From contig NWUY0300050211.1 in the NCBI GenBank assembly GCA_004151065.3, positions 15,004-41,328 of the forward strand: a DNA stretch of 26,325 bases. The letters run 5' to 3'. Source of the DNA: Larix sibirica. Lineage: Eukaryota; Streptophyta; Pinopsida; Pinales; Pinaceae. The notes below the pieces were generated by a model that made no database searches, was not told where the DNA came from, and worked only from the letters and a program-made list of their open reading frames with translations. The stretch's first letter is position 1; each line of letters opens with the position of its first letter. The translations under genes and the position numbers were made by a program. This document shows, piece after piece, positions 1 to 10,647 of this stretch.

Positions 1-811
1 ATTTATATTAAATTTCAAACTATATTATTCAATTCAATTAGTATTACATGTATGTTTTATCCATCATATGAATCTTTACAAAAAAAGATATCATTTGCTT
101 ACTATTTATATAGAATATAGCATAATCACTGTGTATTAAGTTCAAAATGTAAAATAAAAAAATAACAAGTATGTCAGCAACCATTAAACATGCAAACAGG
201 TAGACATGTAAATTCTATATGATAAACGTTCATAGTTTATAATTACTTTTAAAAACAAATCAAATAATAGAAAATTTAATGTCTTTTCAATTATATTTTG
301 AAAGTTAAATTATATGGTAAAAATGTTTGTAATTTATCTAAATTATGAATTGATGGGATTTTAATTGTGTTGCTAAATTTATATGATTAATGTTAATATT
401 TCAAAATTATTAAAATAGCAAATCAAATAAGAAAAGTTATTTTTTTTTGGTGAATTGGATGTAGATTGAGTGGTTGTGAGGAAAAGTTGTTATTATCTCT
501 ACTTTAATTTAAATTCTACTTTGTAACATATTTGCTTTTAGTAAGTCATTGTTCATTAACTATATATGATTTATAAACAAGTTATTGATGAGACCTTTTG
601 TCCTAAAACTTTATAATGAAAATTTTTATAATGAGAAGAAACATCCAAAAATTTTTAGAGGAGCATAATTTTAATTATATTATTTATATTTCACAATAAA
701 CACTAAATTATAATTAAATTAAAAAAGATACAATTATATGTCAAATTTGTTTTTCATTATCAAAATGAGAAATTATCTTACGAACAATATTTTTTAATAC
801 CAATCCCTAGA
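1..811. other. AT-rich intergenic DNA, no gene seen
   Basis: Very AT-rich sequence with many short A and T runs. All six frames are closed by frequent stops, and I see no promoter-like, tRNA-like or transposon-like structure. Base composition changes visibly at about 810, where a more GC-balanced block starts. Confidence 0.6.
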
Positions 812-1326
812 TGGGGTGATTGAGCATGGACGAAGGCAAAATGACGGCTCCCCGCATGTGTCGCGTGTAGCAGAGGACCAACATGATGTACCCTCAACTT
901 ATGGTGATTAATGGCAAGTGTAGGGAGGGGTGGTTGGCATGTACACTCTCGAGTTCAAACATGAAGATATGTTGTCAGGGGAATGATTATGTGTATCCGG
1001 GTCCAAATATGCAGCATAGTTGGAACATGTGGCTGAGGTATAGAGGTTTAAGGATGATTTGTAACATGATGGGAGGTCTGAGTAATGATGGGGAAGCTCC
1101 ACATTTCAAGAGTAGAGGATTGTTGCTTTATTATCTGCTTTGGTTGCTTTTCATTTGCATTATCTATCGTTGAGGAGGAAGTAGCTAGAATCTCAATCCT
1201 ACATTGGAATTTGAGGGTCTTTTCAAATACTTTTGTGTGGAATTTGAGGGTCTTTTCCAAGCCACATAATTGATAGCTATGGATCACCGCGGTTGTGGGT
1301 GAAGGATTCATACAAGAAATGGGGGG
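812..1326 (+). other. GC-balanced block, probably eroded coding or transposon sequence
   Basis: Composition here is much closer to coding DNA than the flanks. The block leads directly into the eroded reading frame at 1327-1755. Short plus-strand stretches look protein-like (for example residues reading VIEHGRRQNDGSPHVSRVAE from about 819), but each is soon cut by a stop, so a single frame cannot be followed. A 96-codon open frame at 883-1173 is rich in Met, Cys and Trp and resembles no family I recognise. The block is probably the 5' part of the same decayed element or gene as the next feature. Confidence 0.3.
1205..1257 (+). repeat. 20 bp direct repeat, period 33 bp
   Basis: The 20-mer TGGAATTTGAGGGTCTTTTC occurs at 1205-1224 and again, identical, at 1238-1257. 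This is a small local duplication inside the eroded coding-like block. Confidence 0.85.
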
Positions 1327-1755
1327 CATGTGCCAACTCGGGTTCAACAAGAGGCTTTAGATGCTAAGAATGTGTATTACTAGGCAATCCCACTTGATAT
1401 CGGGGAGAAAATTTCAAGGGTCAAGGGTTGGGTGAAGGAAGAGCAGAGAGTAATCGAACCAAAGGTGATTGCAAAGGAGATGACACCGTGGGTGGTGGAT
1501 GTTGACAATACTTGCACTAGAGATACAAAGTATTATAGGACTCTTGTGTTGCATTGAACGACTAAATCCTTGATTGACAAGGTGTAGTTGGACACCAAAG
1601 AGGAGAGGAAAAATCTCTTACTACAAATGGATGAGATGAAAAATAAGATGAATTTCCTGATTATGGAAATCATAGGCAAAGACTTTGTAATAGAGGACAA
1701 GAATCCAACACAAAAGGTGCTCTCTATTACTATTACTAATGATGAGAAGGCTTGA
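1327..1755 (+). pseudogene. Eroded reading frame, charged and probably helical protein, family unknown
   Basis: One plus-strand frame reads through 142 codons to a TGA at 1753 with only three internal stops: TAG at 1381, TGA at 1555 and TAG at 1585. The residues look like real protein. The segment from about 1384 begins AIPLDIGEKISRVKGWVKEE, and the C-terminal third (about 1590-1680) is a Lys/Glu/Met-rich stretch suggesting a helix or coiled coil. All three stops fit single C-to-T changes from Gln or Arg codons (CAG, CGA, CAG), with no frameshift over 430 bases. I do not recognise the family. It could be the C-terminal part of a transposon-encoded or expanded plant protein. There is no clear start codon and the upstream part is scrambled. 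Being a pseudogene is likely; its identity is open. Confidence 0.5.
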
Positions 1756-2590
1756 TAATCATACATGTTGTTATAGGTTCCTTTTTTGTTGCCTATATTA
1801 TTCTAATAAGTCTATAAACCTAGGTAATGTTGATAAATTGTTATTTTACTTATGGGCAAGTTTCCCATGGGGCAACTGATTTTACCTACTATGTAAATTT
1901 TGATTCTCCTAATATAAAATATTAACCTTGCAAGAAAATAATACCAAATGAGATTGACACTATGATTCATTAATAAAGTAACAAAGAGTCAAGTTTATAA
2001 ATGAAACTTTGTGAAAATCTCAATTCAATTTCTCAAGATAGTATATTAAACCTTCATAACATTGTCCCATTCACTGAACTTAATATGGACTAAATTTAGC
2101 GGATTATATGTCTTTCAAATTTTAACATTTAAGGTTGTAATAAATAAAAAATATAAATAAGGTTTTTCTCAAAACCTAACATTTACATGAAAAATATAAA
2201 TATCTTTCAACATGGTTGATGTTTTCTCATATTCATTAGTGGTGTGGAGGGAATAGGAGTTTCATATTGACTTAATAAATACTCAGGTAAATGAGACAGT
2301 GAACCTCTCTCTTAAATAAGTTGGTGTGAGTCAACCTAAACAAAAAATTTCAGAGCTTTGCCTCTTATTACAACAAGGAATGCTAGTTTATTTCAAAATA
2401 AGTTTCTTCCTCCTCATATCTTAGCATCATAGAATTTAGTTATTTCAAAACTTGTAGGTTTTGAAACCTCCAAAAGCTATAAGAGAGGAACAGATATATA
2501 AGATAGGTGAGTGAGCATATTTTGATGGTGTTGCACAAGGGCATATTTTTATGGTAGGAGCTGGAGGTATTCTATATAGTTATGAAACAC
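1756..2590. other. Intergenic DNA, no gene seen
   Basis: AT-rich sequence without an open frame of note or any recognisable transposon domain. Nothing beyond short simple runs is visible. Confidence 0.55.
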
Positions 2591-2838
2591 AACTTGATGA
2601 TTTAATAATAAGTTGAAAACCATACTCTCTCTGGCGTAGGAAAAAAAAATCCAAGTTGTAAAAACTATGTATTGCACCATTTGCAAATATAGTTAATCTA
2701 ATTTTGAAAAATGTTCATAACTTTTAGAAATTTTAATTTAATACAATTTTTTTTCAAAATACACAAGTCGATGAAATTTAATGATAAGTTGAAAATCATG
2801 CTTCCTTTCAAGTAGGAACAAATAAATCCAAGTTGTAA
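2591..2838 (+). repeat. Diverged direct repeat, about 70-75 bp, two copies
   Basis: Copy 1 is at 2591-2661 and copy 2 at about 2765-2838. They share blocks such as ATAAGTTGAAAA, GTAGGAA and AATCCAAGTTGTAA in the same order, separated by about 100 bases of unrelated AT-rich sequence. The differences are scattered, so the duplication is old. Confidence 0.65.
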
Positions 2839-3379
2839 TAGATAATAATACCTCATTGAGTCTCAATAATTATGCCAACTATCAAAATTCACAACAATTT
2901 GTTTCCAAACAAAAAAAAAACTATAACTTGTTATTCATCCTAATGGAGAATCCAAGTTACATTGTCTTTACAAAGCAGTTCTTGAGGAGCAGAAAGTATT
3001 CAAAACAACAAGACAATATCATTCCCTCACACAAAAAAAATTGCAAACATAACAAAGTTGTCAACTAGTAACTATGGTATCAATCAAAGGTCGCAACTAT
3101 AGATGATATTAAATTCATGTGATATCATGGGTTCAACTGCGATAAATTGTTCACTTAGTTGGTTCTTATTCCAGCCTTAATTTTAAGTAGACATAATTCC
3201 TTTGTGGGACCAAATAATGTGATATGTGGTAGAAAGAATTTATTATGCAATTAAAGTTGTTTTTGGTCGGTAATATTTAGCAATTTTGATTTTATGATAG
3301 TTTTTGAAGTTATTTGTGAATGAATAATATTTGTATGAAAACATCTTTGGTCAAAGAGGGTAGCTTTGAGTTGTTGTCA
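2839..3379. other. Intergenic DNA, no supported gene
   Basis: A 70-codon open frame (2856-3068, plus strand) exists, but its Asn/Lys/Gln/Ser-rich content is what AT-rich noncoding DNA gives by chance. Nothing else is recognisable. Confidence 0.5.
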
Positions 3380-3535
3380 ATGTTGTTAGGCAATTGGCTA
3401 GTTCCTTGCATGTAGGGATCCAGTTTGAATCCCCCTAAGTTAAGTAAACTAGTTTACATTGATGTTTTTTTTACCATGGGAATCAATAACTAGTTGTGAT
3501 TGATTGAGCGAGGCCTAGGTTCAAATCTAATTGAT
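3380..3535 (+). mobile_element. Possible tRNA-derived SINE head(s), plus strand
   Basis: TAGGCAATTGG (3387-3397) resembles an RNA polymerase III box A. AGTTTGAATCC (3422-3432) resembles box B (9 of 11 positions of GGTTCRANYCC), 35 bases downstream, which is tRNA-like spacing. A second box-B-like site, GGTTCAAATCT (10 of 11), lies at 3518-3528. These could be the heads of one or two old SINEs. No tail or target-site duplication was identified, so the extent is approximate. Confidence 0.3.
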
Positions 3536-3559
3536 TGCCACTATATCCCAAGACTACAT

Positions 3560-3755
3560 CCAAAAATATGCAAGAAATATAATTCATGAATTAGAAAGGG
3601 TTGAGATCTCTGAAGACACACCCGAGATGGGGGTCCTACTCAAGGGGGAAACTACCCTTCTAGCCTTATCACAACATGCCAATGTCTCATTGAGGATTTG
3701 AAACAAGGTGGAAAAAACGTGAAACTTACCTTCTCACCATTCAAGCTATTGCCCC
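3560..3755 (-). mobile_element. Probable tRNA-derived SINE, minus strand
   Basis: Read on the minus strand, box-A-like TAGCTTGAATGG (3748-3737) is followed by box-B-like GTTTCAAATCC (3704-3694, 10 of 11 positions). The two start points are 44 nt apart. The intervening text (GGTGAGAAGGTAAGTTTCAC...CACCTTG) resembles that of the minus-strand unit at 6187-6133, which has the same spacing. A GC-richer body follows down to about 3600. SINEs are non-coding retroelements transcribed by RNA polymerase III and mobilised by LINE machinery, which fits the LINE-rich setting. The 3' end and target-site duplication were not resolved. Confidence 0.45.
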
Positions 3756-4203
3756 TTGATAGTTTACAAATGGTTTACTAAGAATGTCATCCATGAATGT
3801 GGAGAAGCATCCATCGGGTTTCTCGGTATCCTTATTTCTTCAAAAAATAAAAAAATAAAAATCTTTAACAAATGAAATACGAAAAGGGTTTTGTATCATT
3901 ACCCTGTTTAATGCACATGCATCTATATATAATCTCAATTGACCATCTTTGCATTGTGAAAGTATTGTAAGGTTTTCCATTCACTTTCTTAAATATAATG
4001 AATATATAATGTAATTTCAACTCATTTACTTAATGATGGATTTTATATGAGCACTATGACATCCAATTATAGTTTGATGCACATAACTTTGAAATAAAAC
4101 ATACATCACCATTCATATATATATATGAGAGATTTTTTTCCCACAGAAAAAATATGGCATCTTTTATTATTGTAAAAGGCCATATTCTACATTGGCTAGT
4201 CAT

Positions 4204-4273
4204 AGTAAAGCCTATAGAAGGCATTTAAAATGTATCATTAGTAAAGCTAGAGAAGGCATTTAAAATGTATCAT
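4204..4273 (+). repeat. 36 bp tandem duplication, two copies
   Basis: AGTAAAGC...AGAAGGCATTTAAAATGTATCAT is present at 4204-4239 and again at 4240-4273. The copies differ only by a few bases near the middle. This is a local tandem duplication. Confidence 0.85.
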
Positions 4274-4559
4274 GTAGGTTAAAAAAATTAAATTGTTAAA
4301 AGAAGTCCTTGTAAAACCTATACATAATATGTATACATGCCATCTTAAAAGATCTTATATGTCTATCTAGGCTTCTACATACATATATATGTTTATGCTC
4401 ATAAAAGACAATCTATATAGTTAAGCAAAAGTCTACAATGAAAGTAGAAGGAAGAAAAACATTTTTTCATCCATTGAAAACCATCAAGTTGTTGTTGATA
4501 TGGACCTTGATCTATTTCTTGTATCCCCTCACTATTGTTGATCCACCTATGCCAAGTTC

Positions 4560-4950
4560 CTAGACCAATCTATAAACCATCCTTTGAAAACTAATCTACC
4601 AATTGGTTCCTCTCTCCGTAAATGTATCAATATGTTAATTGTTGAGTTGTTGCAACATTTGTAGACATCTCATCATAAATATGTCTGAGTAGAATATTCC
4701 TAGGATCTTTTTTTATCCTCATCCAATCAATCACCAATCTAGAATCACCCATAATTTGCACTTTTTGAAGGCCAAAATCTACAACCAATTTCAAGATGAG
4801 CTTAAGTGCCACCAAATCAATTCGATTGTTAGTGATGTGTCCTATTCCCGTGGAAAATTTCATATAATTATCATCATAAAAAAAATAAGATGCCTCCATC
4901 TCCCCCCCTCCTCCCCCGATTGAGGTCTACCCTCAGCAGCACCATCAAAA
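4560..4950 (-). pseudogene. RNase H domain remnant of LINE ORF2
   Basis: The minus-strand translation gives FFDGAAEG (Asp codon at 4945-4943). Further on come ITNNRIDLVALKLIL, where family members normally have Glu, and MGDSRLVIDWM (near 4750), then a degraded HIYGERNQLVD...FSKDGL. These are the successive motifs of the RNase H domain that degrades RNA in RNA:DNA hybrids during LINE replication. The Glu-to-Asp change at the second catalytic position and the loss of frame continuity around 4620 mean it is dead. The open part of the frame spans 4627-4899. Confidence 0.8.
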
Positions 4951-5229
4951 AAATCCCAACATCCAGTTTTGTCAATAATTTCAGGGATAACATGTCTAGG
5001 AACTGGCTCATCATCAATATGAGGAAAATGAGATAGAATTGAAAGACCAGGTGTGGCTGTGTAGTGTGGGGATAGCTCCTTATCCTAAAAAAATGTCTAG
5101 ATTTATAGATAACCATATGCCCCATATCAAAATCAAAGGGAGAGCCATAAAATCCTTGTTCCTGATCCCCTGTTTCCAAATCTCAAGAGTGTGCTCCAGA
5201 TCTCTTCCAGTCCATATTAATTGATGGCA

Positions 5230-5530
5230 AGATAAAGTATTTACCTCTCTCCATACAGCTAAAGAAAAAGGACAGACTATGAACAGATGAGTAAGAGATT
5301 CTTCCTCTAATTTACATAAAGGGCATCTATTAGGACCATACCAACAAATATTTTGTAAGTAATTCTAGGTGGGAACCTTCCTACTGAGGGTGATCCAAGC
5401 AAATGGTTTGGACTTCACAGGAAATTTGTATTTCCATATAGACTTGTGCCACCATAATGCTTCAGGATGGTCTTCCTCCTCTCTTAAATCCTTGTAGCCC
5501 AATTTTGGTATATATGTGCCACCTTCAACA
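5230..5530 (-). pseudogene. zf-RVT domain remnant of LINE ORF2
   Basis: The minus-strand translation contains ALWWHKSIWKYKFPVKSKPF, then a break, then CPLCKLEEESLTHLFIVC (codons from 5325 down to 5272) followed by PFSLAVW. The C-x2-C ... H-x4-C arrangement is the reverse-transcriptase-associated zinc-binding domain (zf-RVT) found after the RT in plant non-LTR elements. The same arrangement occurs in LINE1 (CFLC...HLFIRC near 18.8 kb) and LINE2 (CILC...HLFVDC near 21.0 kb). At least one stop interrupts it. It is non-functional. Confidence 0.8.
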
Positions 5531-5914
5531 TTTCTAATCTAGATTAAGGAATCCTCTTGGTCATTGATTATGATGTGTGAATATTTTAAAGCCAAAATAT
5601 AATCCTTTCCAAATGTTTCCTTCACCATCCATAAAAGCAAAGTATTCAACTATGAGCCATTCCTGAGTAAAGGGTGTGATGTTTATGGGATATGCAATTT
5701 GAGAAAGGTGAAAGATTTATTTGTCCTGTAGTTGTTGGATCATATGAGGAGGAAGTACGTGTTTACCTTTAGATTCCACCCATATAAAAGAGAGAGTACA
5801 TACCAATATTATGTATATACCACTACACACAATGCATACAAATAACATATCCTTCTAGTTCTCACACATATAACTATAATTATGTTAAATGTGTGAAATA
5901 ATTAACATGGTGTT

Positions 5915-6195
5915 ACTTGTTTCTTTTTTCTTCAATTCTAGGAATCCTCCACACCCGAAGGATGGGTATATAACCTAGGCTAGTGCCATCCCCAATGTTG
6001 AATGGAAGAATGATCTACCCAACTAGAAGATGTTGTCACCAGGTTTGTATGAAGATTAGGACCATCCTAGATTCCCCTTGTTTAAGTGTAATTTTCTTCC
6101 GAGCGGCTTTCACCCTCAACCCCTAACCTACAGGGATTGAACAAGTGACATGTGGTGACTTAACCTCCATGATTTCCAATTGCACTACAACTATA
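5915..6195 (-). mobile_element. Probable tRNA-derived SINE, minus strand
   Basis: On the minus strand, box-A-like TAGTGCAATTGG (6187-6176) fits the extended consensus TRGYNNARNNGG. Box-B-like TGTTCAATCCC (6143-6133) starts 44 nt downstream. A GC-richer body follows, and the unit appears to end in an A-rich stretch (GAAGAAAAAAGAAAC, about 5935-5920). The head resembles the minus-strand unit at 3748-3694 in order, spacing and the AAGT..CAC...CTTGTTCAA text. Both boxes plus an A-rich end make a SINE the best explanation. Exact ends and target-site duplication were not established. Confidence 0.5.
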
Positions 6196-6990
6196 GACTA
6201 AATTCATTGGGTTATAAGACTCTTTATATAAGCTCTCCTTAGTAAAAGATTTAGTTACGCAAGTTTTGAGGATTTAGTATATGTATGTTGTTAAGGTGAT
6301 TGTGAGATATTTAAAATATAATTTGTAATTAAAATGGTGTCATGTGAGACTATGAGTGTTGAGGATGAAAAGCACTTCCTCTTAGATTTCCCTACATACG
6401 CCCACATAAGATCTTAGTTTCAAAAATTTTGTTACAATACGAACTTGCCCAACCTTCTATCTCATCAAAATTATAGTAATTTAGGAACACTCCTCTCCAA
6501 GCTTTTTAATAAAGCTTTAAAACAAAACAAGTAATTCCTTACTTTATTTTTCTTTAAAATTCAATAAACCAAAATCCGTTTAAATAAATGTTAATTATCA
6601 TCATCATCGTAAATTTAAAATCAATTTTCTTTTAAAAAATTAGTTACTACTAAACTCTCTCTACTAAATTATAATACAATAAAACTAAATTTAAAATTTC
6701 TATTCAAAATCTTATCAAAGTTAAATTATTACATAATAAATATATAAAGGTTTACCTTACATTAAATTCCAAACAAAACTTAGATAACTGAATCTTCAAA
6801 GTAATTTTCTAAATATATTTTATTTATTTTAATATTTGTAACCGCAACTTCCAATTTAAAATTTGTTACCTTAAATTTCCCTATATTAAAATTTTGGTAA
6901 ATTTTTTACTTATAAAATTCTAGTACATGAGATCATTCTTTTATTCTCAGTATTTTGAAATGATAATAAAAATTAGAAAGCGTACCATCT
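6196..6990. other. AT-rich intergenic DNA, no gene seen
   Basis: Strongly AT-rich sequence without coding-like frames or recognisable elements. Confidence 0.55.
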
Positions 6991-7193
6991 AAAATTACTT
7001 TACAGAAAGGCTATACAGAAAAACAGAGACTAAATTTATAAGTTAAAAATCCAATCAAATCTAGTAAAATTACTCTACAGAGAGACTATATAAAAGACCG
7101 ACTAAATTTATAAGTTAAAAATCCAATTAAATTTAGTAAAATTACTTTACAGAAAGGCTATATAAAAAAACATAGAATCCAGTCAAATCTAGT
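6991..7193 (+). repeat. Tandem repeat, about 72-75 bp unit, 2.8 copies
   Basis: Units begin with AAAATTACT(T/C)TACAGA at 6991, 7066 and 7138. Each continues with CTATA(C/T)A...ATCCA(A/G)T(C/T)AAAT(C/T)TAGT. The third unit lacks the central CTAAATTTATAAGTTAAA block. A few substitutions separate the copies. Confidence 0.9.
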
Positions 7194-8063
7194 TGGTAGA
7201 AGGAGATCAAAGAAAAACATAAAGGTTCCTGAATTTGTACTTTTAATAAAATGATTTTCATAAATCTTTGTAAAGTGCGATGTTGATATGGACAAAACCA
7301 CTTCATTTTAAATTCTTTAAAATACGTCCTTTCATAATTTAGAAAAATTAGAGAATTGGAAATTTGATAAAATTAAAATAATTAGTATAATTGATATGAG
7401 GGTGATATTTATTAATATCTATACAAAAGTAAGGACTTATTTTTTTTTATAATTTTATTTATATACTAAAAAAACTTTAAGATGGACTTCTTGAAACATC
7501 ATAGTTATCATAATTATGATGGATTAAAAAGTTAGGAAAGTAAGTATTCAAACAAATAATGTGAAATAGCCTTTTAATGTGAGTGTACCCATGACATTTT
7601 ATGAGAAAGTGATCTTCCATCAATCCTCTTTGTATAACAAAAATGACAAATTAACATTTTAAGAATTGTTCAGTGTGCTATTTTACTATTGAGCTCGTAA
7701 GCGTTTATTCTTGTTTTATCAATGTTGATTTTCTTTTTATGCTAGTTCAAACAAAGAGATATTTTTCTATCCTCTTAAGTTTCTCTTATCCTCTAACTAT
7801 TTATTGCACCACATCTTCTCATTAAATTTAGATGCAATAATATTTTTAATATTATCATTAATATGCAGAGTCACGTCTTCCTCGACTCCCAGACTTGGCA
7901 TTTTTATGCCAACCTTGCTTAAGTTGCAGGTAGTTTTGATTAGAGTATGAAGCAATATTAGGAACCTCTTATCTTCCATGTTATTTATAAGTTATTGTAC
8001 ATTAGGTATCTAGTCATAGCCATGCTTTCAAGGGAGAGTCTCTCTTTTATGAGAACAATATGA
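7194..8063. other. Intergenic DNA, no supported gene
   Basis: AT-rich. A 60-codon minus-strand open frame at 7797-7979 has no recognisable motif, and its flanks do not continue as coding sequence, so I do not call it. Confidence 0.5.
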
Positions 8064-8188
8064 TAGGGTGTATTGCCTTTAATTTTGAGATTATATGTTA
8101 TAAAGTGCTTTTGGATTTGCTAAACAATAGGATATGGCCTATTGCATTTAATTTTGAAATTATATGTTAAAGCGCTTTTGGATTTGCT
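8064..8188 (+). repeat. Tandem duplication, about 69 bp period, two copies
   Basis: TATTGC(C/A)TTTAATTTTGA(G/A)ATTATATGTTA...GCTTTTGGATTTGCT occurs from 8071 and again from 8140. A few substitutions and a small indel separate the copies. Confidence 0.8.
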
Positions 8189-8272
8189 CAAAACTTCACA
8201 ACCATATTGATATTATTTGAAATTGTAGCCCAAAACTTCACAACCATATTAATATTATTTAAAATTTTATTA
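8189..8272 (+). repeat. Tandem duplication, 42 bp period, two copies
   Basis: CAAAACTTCACAACCATATT followed by (G/A)ATATTATTT(G/A)AAATT starts at 8189 and again at 8231. It directly abuts the 69 bp duplication, so the segment has undergone two independent local duplications. Confidence 0.85.
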
Positions 8273-8447
8273 ATTTTAATTGTTGAATCAAATGCACTGT
8301 AAAAATACTCCTTGCTACATTGCTAGTTCAAACTCAGTGCCTCTTTATATCGTGTCAAGATACTCTCCAAACTCTTGGAAATTATAATGATAATTAATTG
8401 AGTACAAACATAACCCTATAATCAATTCTTCCCATCACAATTAATTT

Positions 8448-8468
8448 TATATATATATATATATATAA
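8448..8468. repeat. (TA)n microsatellite
   Basis: About ten uninterrupted TA dinucleotides, flanked by TTTTA and AAAA. Confidence 0.9.
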
Positions 8469-10270
8469 AAACCTCACATTACAAAATCCGAAATCCTCAT
8501 GTTTCAAAATAATCAAAATTAATATTTAATTTTTAATATGTGATATTTTCTTAAATATTATAAAAGAATCGAATAAATTTTTTATGTTTAGTACGTAAAA
8601 TTTACATTTAGACTAAGACCACCAAGTAAAAGTTGAACATGGAATTGTATTTTATTAAATTGTATAATTGTTGGATAATAAAAGTATCATTTTATTTAAA
8701 ATTAAGATTGAAAAACAATCTTCATGACGATGATGTTATATTTTTCTTTTTTAAGTTACATAAATATTGATCCAAACAGCAGGTAGCCTATTGCCTTCGA
8801 AAACGAGATATTGGAGCTTGTTAGGGAATTTAAATATAAAGTGGAATTAAATTATAATATCTTCATATTCCGCTAAATGTGTGGTCATCAAGCGAAAGTA
8901 AGAAAAGAACAAGACTTCCTCAGGTTTATTAAGACTATTGTATAGTCAACATCTGAAAAATTGCATGGGGAAACATAATCCCTACACGAAAACGATTAGA
9001 CAATAGAAGGCATTCACTCCCTTTGAATATAAAAGGATGTCAAAATCAATCAACATTTCAAACTATTATTTTATTACTTTAACGAACCATTGGGTGGCAA
9101 ATATTAATATATAATGTGACTAGTTAGTATCCATACAATTTGAGTGAGTTTAATAGTTAAAAATATGTGTTTCTTCTCAAAAGGTGTCAAGTCAAAATCT
9201 GGAGGGGGTAGGGTATCTACACCTTTATAAATGAGTACGAAAATCATTATTTTTAATTTAAAATTTGGTAGAGTTATTTTGGATTGATAGAATTGTAAAT
9301 ATTAGATGTTAAACTTGCACAATATGATTGTAGTAGGGGTATTTGAGGGTGTTGAATCTATTTATGGATCAATAATAACAATTGCATCAATCCAAAATTG
9401 CAACTATGGCAAAGATTGCTTCACTATATTCGATGATGTCAAACTGGAAAATGTAAAAAAATAGAAAGTTTGGCCTTCTTCTTTAGTATCTTGATTGAAT
9501 GTTTGATAATTTAGATTGATTTAGGCAATTAGTCATTAAGAGTTGTGGATCCTAAGTTGTCATCAACTTGTCCTTTGGATTGATTGACCCTCTTGAAGCT
9601 ATGATAGACTATGTTATCAATGTTGGTGAGATCTTTGTTGATTTTCTATGGCTGGGCCAGAAATTATCCTTGTTTCATACTGGTTCTCTTAAGTTACTTT
9701 GTCCTTTTTACATTATCTAAGCTTTTATCTAGAATGTGATCTCCTTTCTTTCAATGTATTATTTGCTTCTTCTTAGCAAAGGATTGTTTGCACTAAAATG
9801 GAAAACTTTGAGCCCATAAGTCAAGTATTCACTCATAAATGGTTGATCACACCAACACTTGGGATTTTAGGTTCTGGTTAATTTATTTATGAATAATGCT
9901 TCTTCCAATCTACATTTGAAGGTAAGAATATTTATCTTTATCTACTTGAACAACTCCTAACAACTAACATTATAGTTAAGGAGGCATTGGTCGAACTATC
10001 ATGTCCAACTACTACCTTTTGGCACTAAGGTTTGGATGAAACAGAGTCAAGATTTGTTGTATATTACAATCAGTGTCCAAGTTTTGATATATGTCAATAG
10101 AATAATTTACATATGCATGGAGGTTGGCCTTAGTAAAGGTCTTCCCAATAAAATAATTTTAAAACAAGGAAAAACATAAAGGAATCCGATATTAGATTAT
10201 GAAAACGCTAAATTTTGTTGACAGGTATGTAAACAAACATGCACCTCCAAGACTCTTGCCCTCAGTCTAG
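8469..10270. other. Intergenic DNA with possible faint coding relics, nothing identifiable
   Basis: AT-rich. Between about 9600 and 10130 short plus-strand stretches look protein-like (for example near 9970: VEALVELSCPTTTFWH), but stops and frame changes come too often to follow and I recognise no family. It may be the 5' part of the eroded frame at 10271-10456. Confidence 0.4.
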
Positions 10271-10456
10271 AGTTCATTCAAAAATGAAAAAGATCACCCT
10301 TCTAGATCTAAAGATTGACAACCATATGTGCCCTTAGTAGAAGATGATTCTCTAGTAGAAGATTTGGCTATTGAAGGTATTAAAAAATGTACTAATGAAG
10401 AATTAAAGAAATATAATGTAAATTTACAAATATCTATGAAATTTAAGAAAAAATGA
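10271..10456 (+). pseudogene. Short eroded reading frame, acidic/Lys-rich, family unknown
   Basis: One frame runs 61 codons to a TGA at 10454 with a single internal TGA near 10319. The text contains SSFKNEKDHPSRSKD, then PLVEDDSLVEDLAIEGIKKC and NEELKKYN, a protein-like, charged sequence unlike the surrounding AT-rich DNA. I do not recognise it. It may belong to a decayed transposon that continues into the 73 bp duplication at 10502, whose first copy also translates plausibly (NKRSHEFESSNSDKD). Low-to-moderate confidence that this is an old coding sequence. Confidence 0.35.
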
Positions 10457-10501
10457 TTTCTCTACCAGAAGAATTTAAGAAAAAATAATTTCTCTACACG
10501 A

Positions 10502-10647
10502 GACATTTGCAAATAAAGCTAGAATGGGAGGAAATAAAAGATCTCATGAATTTGAATCTTCTAATTCGGACAAGGACATTTGCAAATGAAGCTAGAACGA
10601 GAGGAAATAAAAGATCTCATGAATTTGAATCTTCTAATTCGGACAAG
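10502..10647 (+). repeat. 73 bp tandem duplication, two near-identical copies
   Basis: GACATTTGCAAAT(A/G)AAGCTAGAA and the following bases to TTCGGACAAG occupy 10502-10574 and repeat at 10575-10647 with only three or four differences. The copy is recent relative to the other repeats here. Since 73 is not a multiple of three, it would have shifted any reading frame. Confidence 0.95.

Larger units (their letters stand above)
4490..5790 (-). mobile_element. LINE remnant 3 (5'-truncated, C-terminal part of ORF2)
   Basis: Read on the minus strand, this is the C-terminal third of a plant L1-type ORF2: a zf-RVT region (about 5530-5230), a linker, then an RNase H domain (about 4950-4560). The ends of similarity are approximate: the protein-like text starts near 5790 and fades near 4490. 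No endonuclease or reverse transcriptase sequence is present, so it is a 5'-truncated copy, the usual result of incomplete reverse transcription. No target-site duplication or A tail was found. It is more diverged than LINE1 in this window and has several stops and frame changes. Confidence 0.8.

Noticed and set aside
2856-3068. 70-codon plus-strand frame as a small gene
   Set aside because: Asn/Lys/Gln-rich text typical of AT-rich noncoding DNA, with no supporting context.
3387-3432. Functional tRNA gene
   Set aside because: Box A and box B resemblance is present, but no cloverleaf with paired acceptor and anticodon arms could be drawn. A SINE head is the better reading.
6991-7193. CRISPR-like array
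   Set aside because: Units are contiguous tandem copies with substitutions, not identical short repeats around unique spacers. The context is a plant genome.
7797-7979. 60-codon minus-strand frame as a small gene
   Set aside because: No motif, and the frame does not continue as coding-like text on either side.
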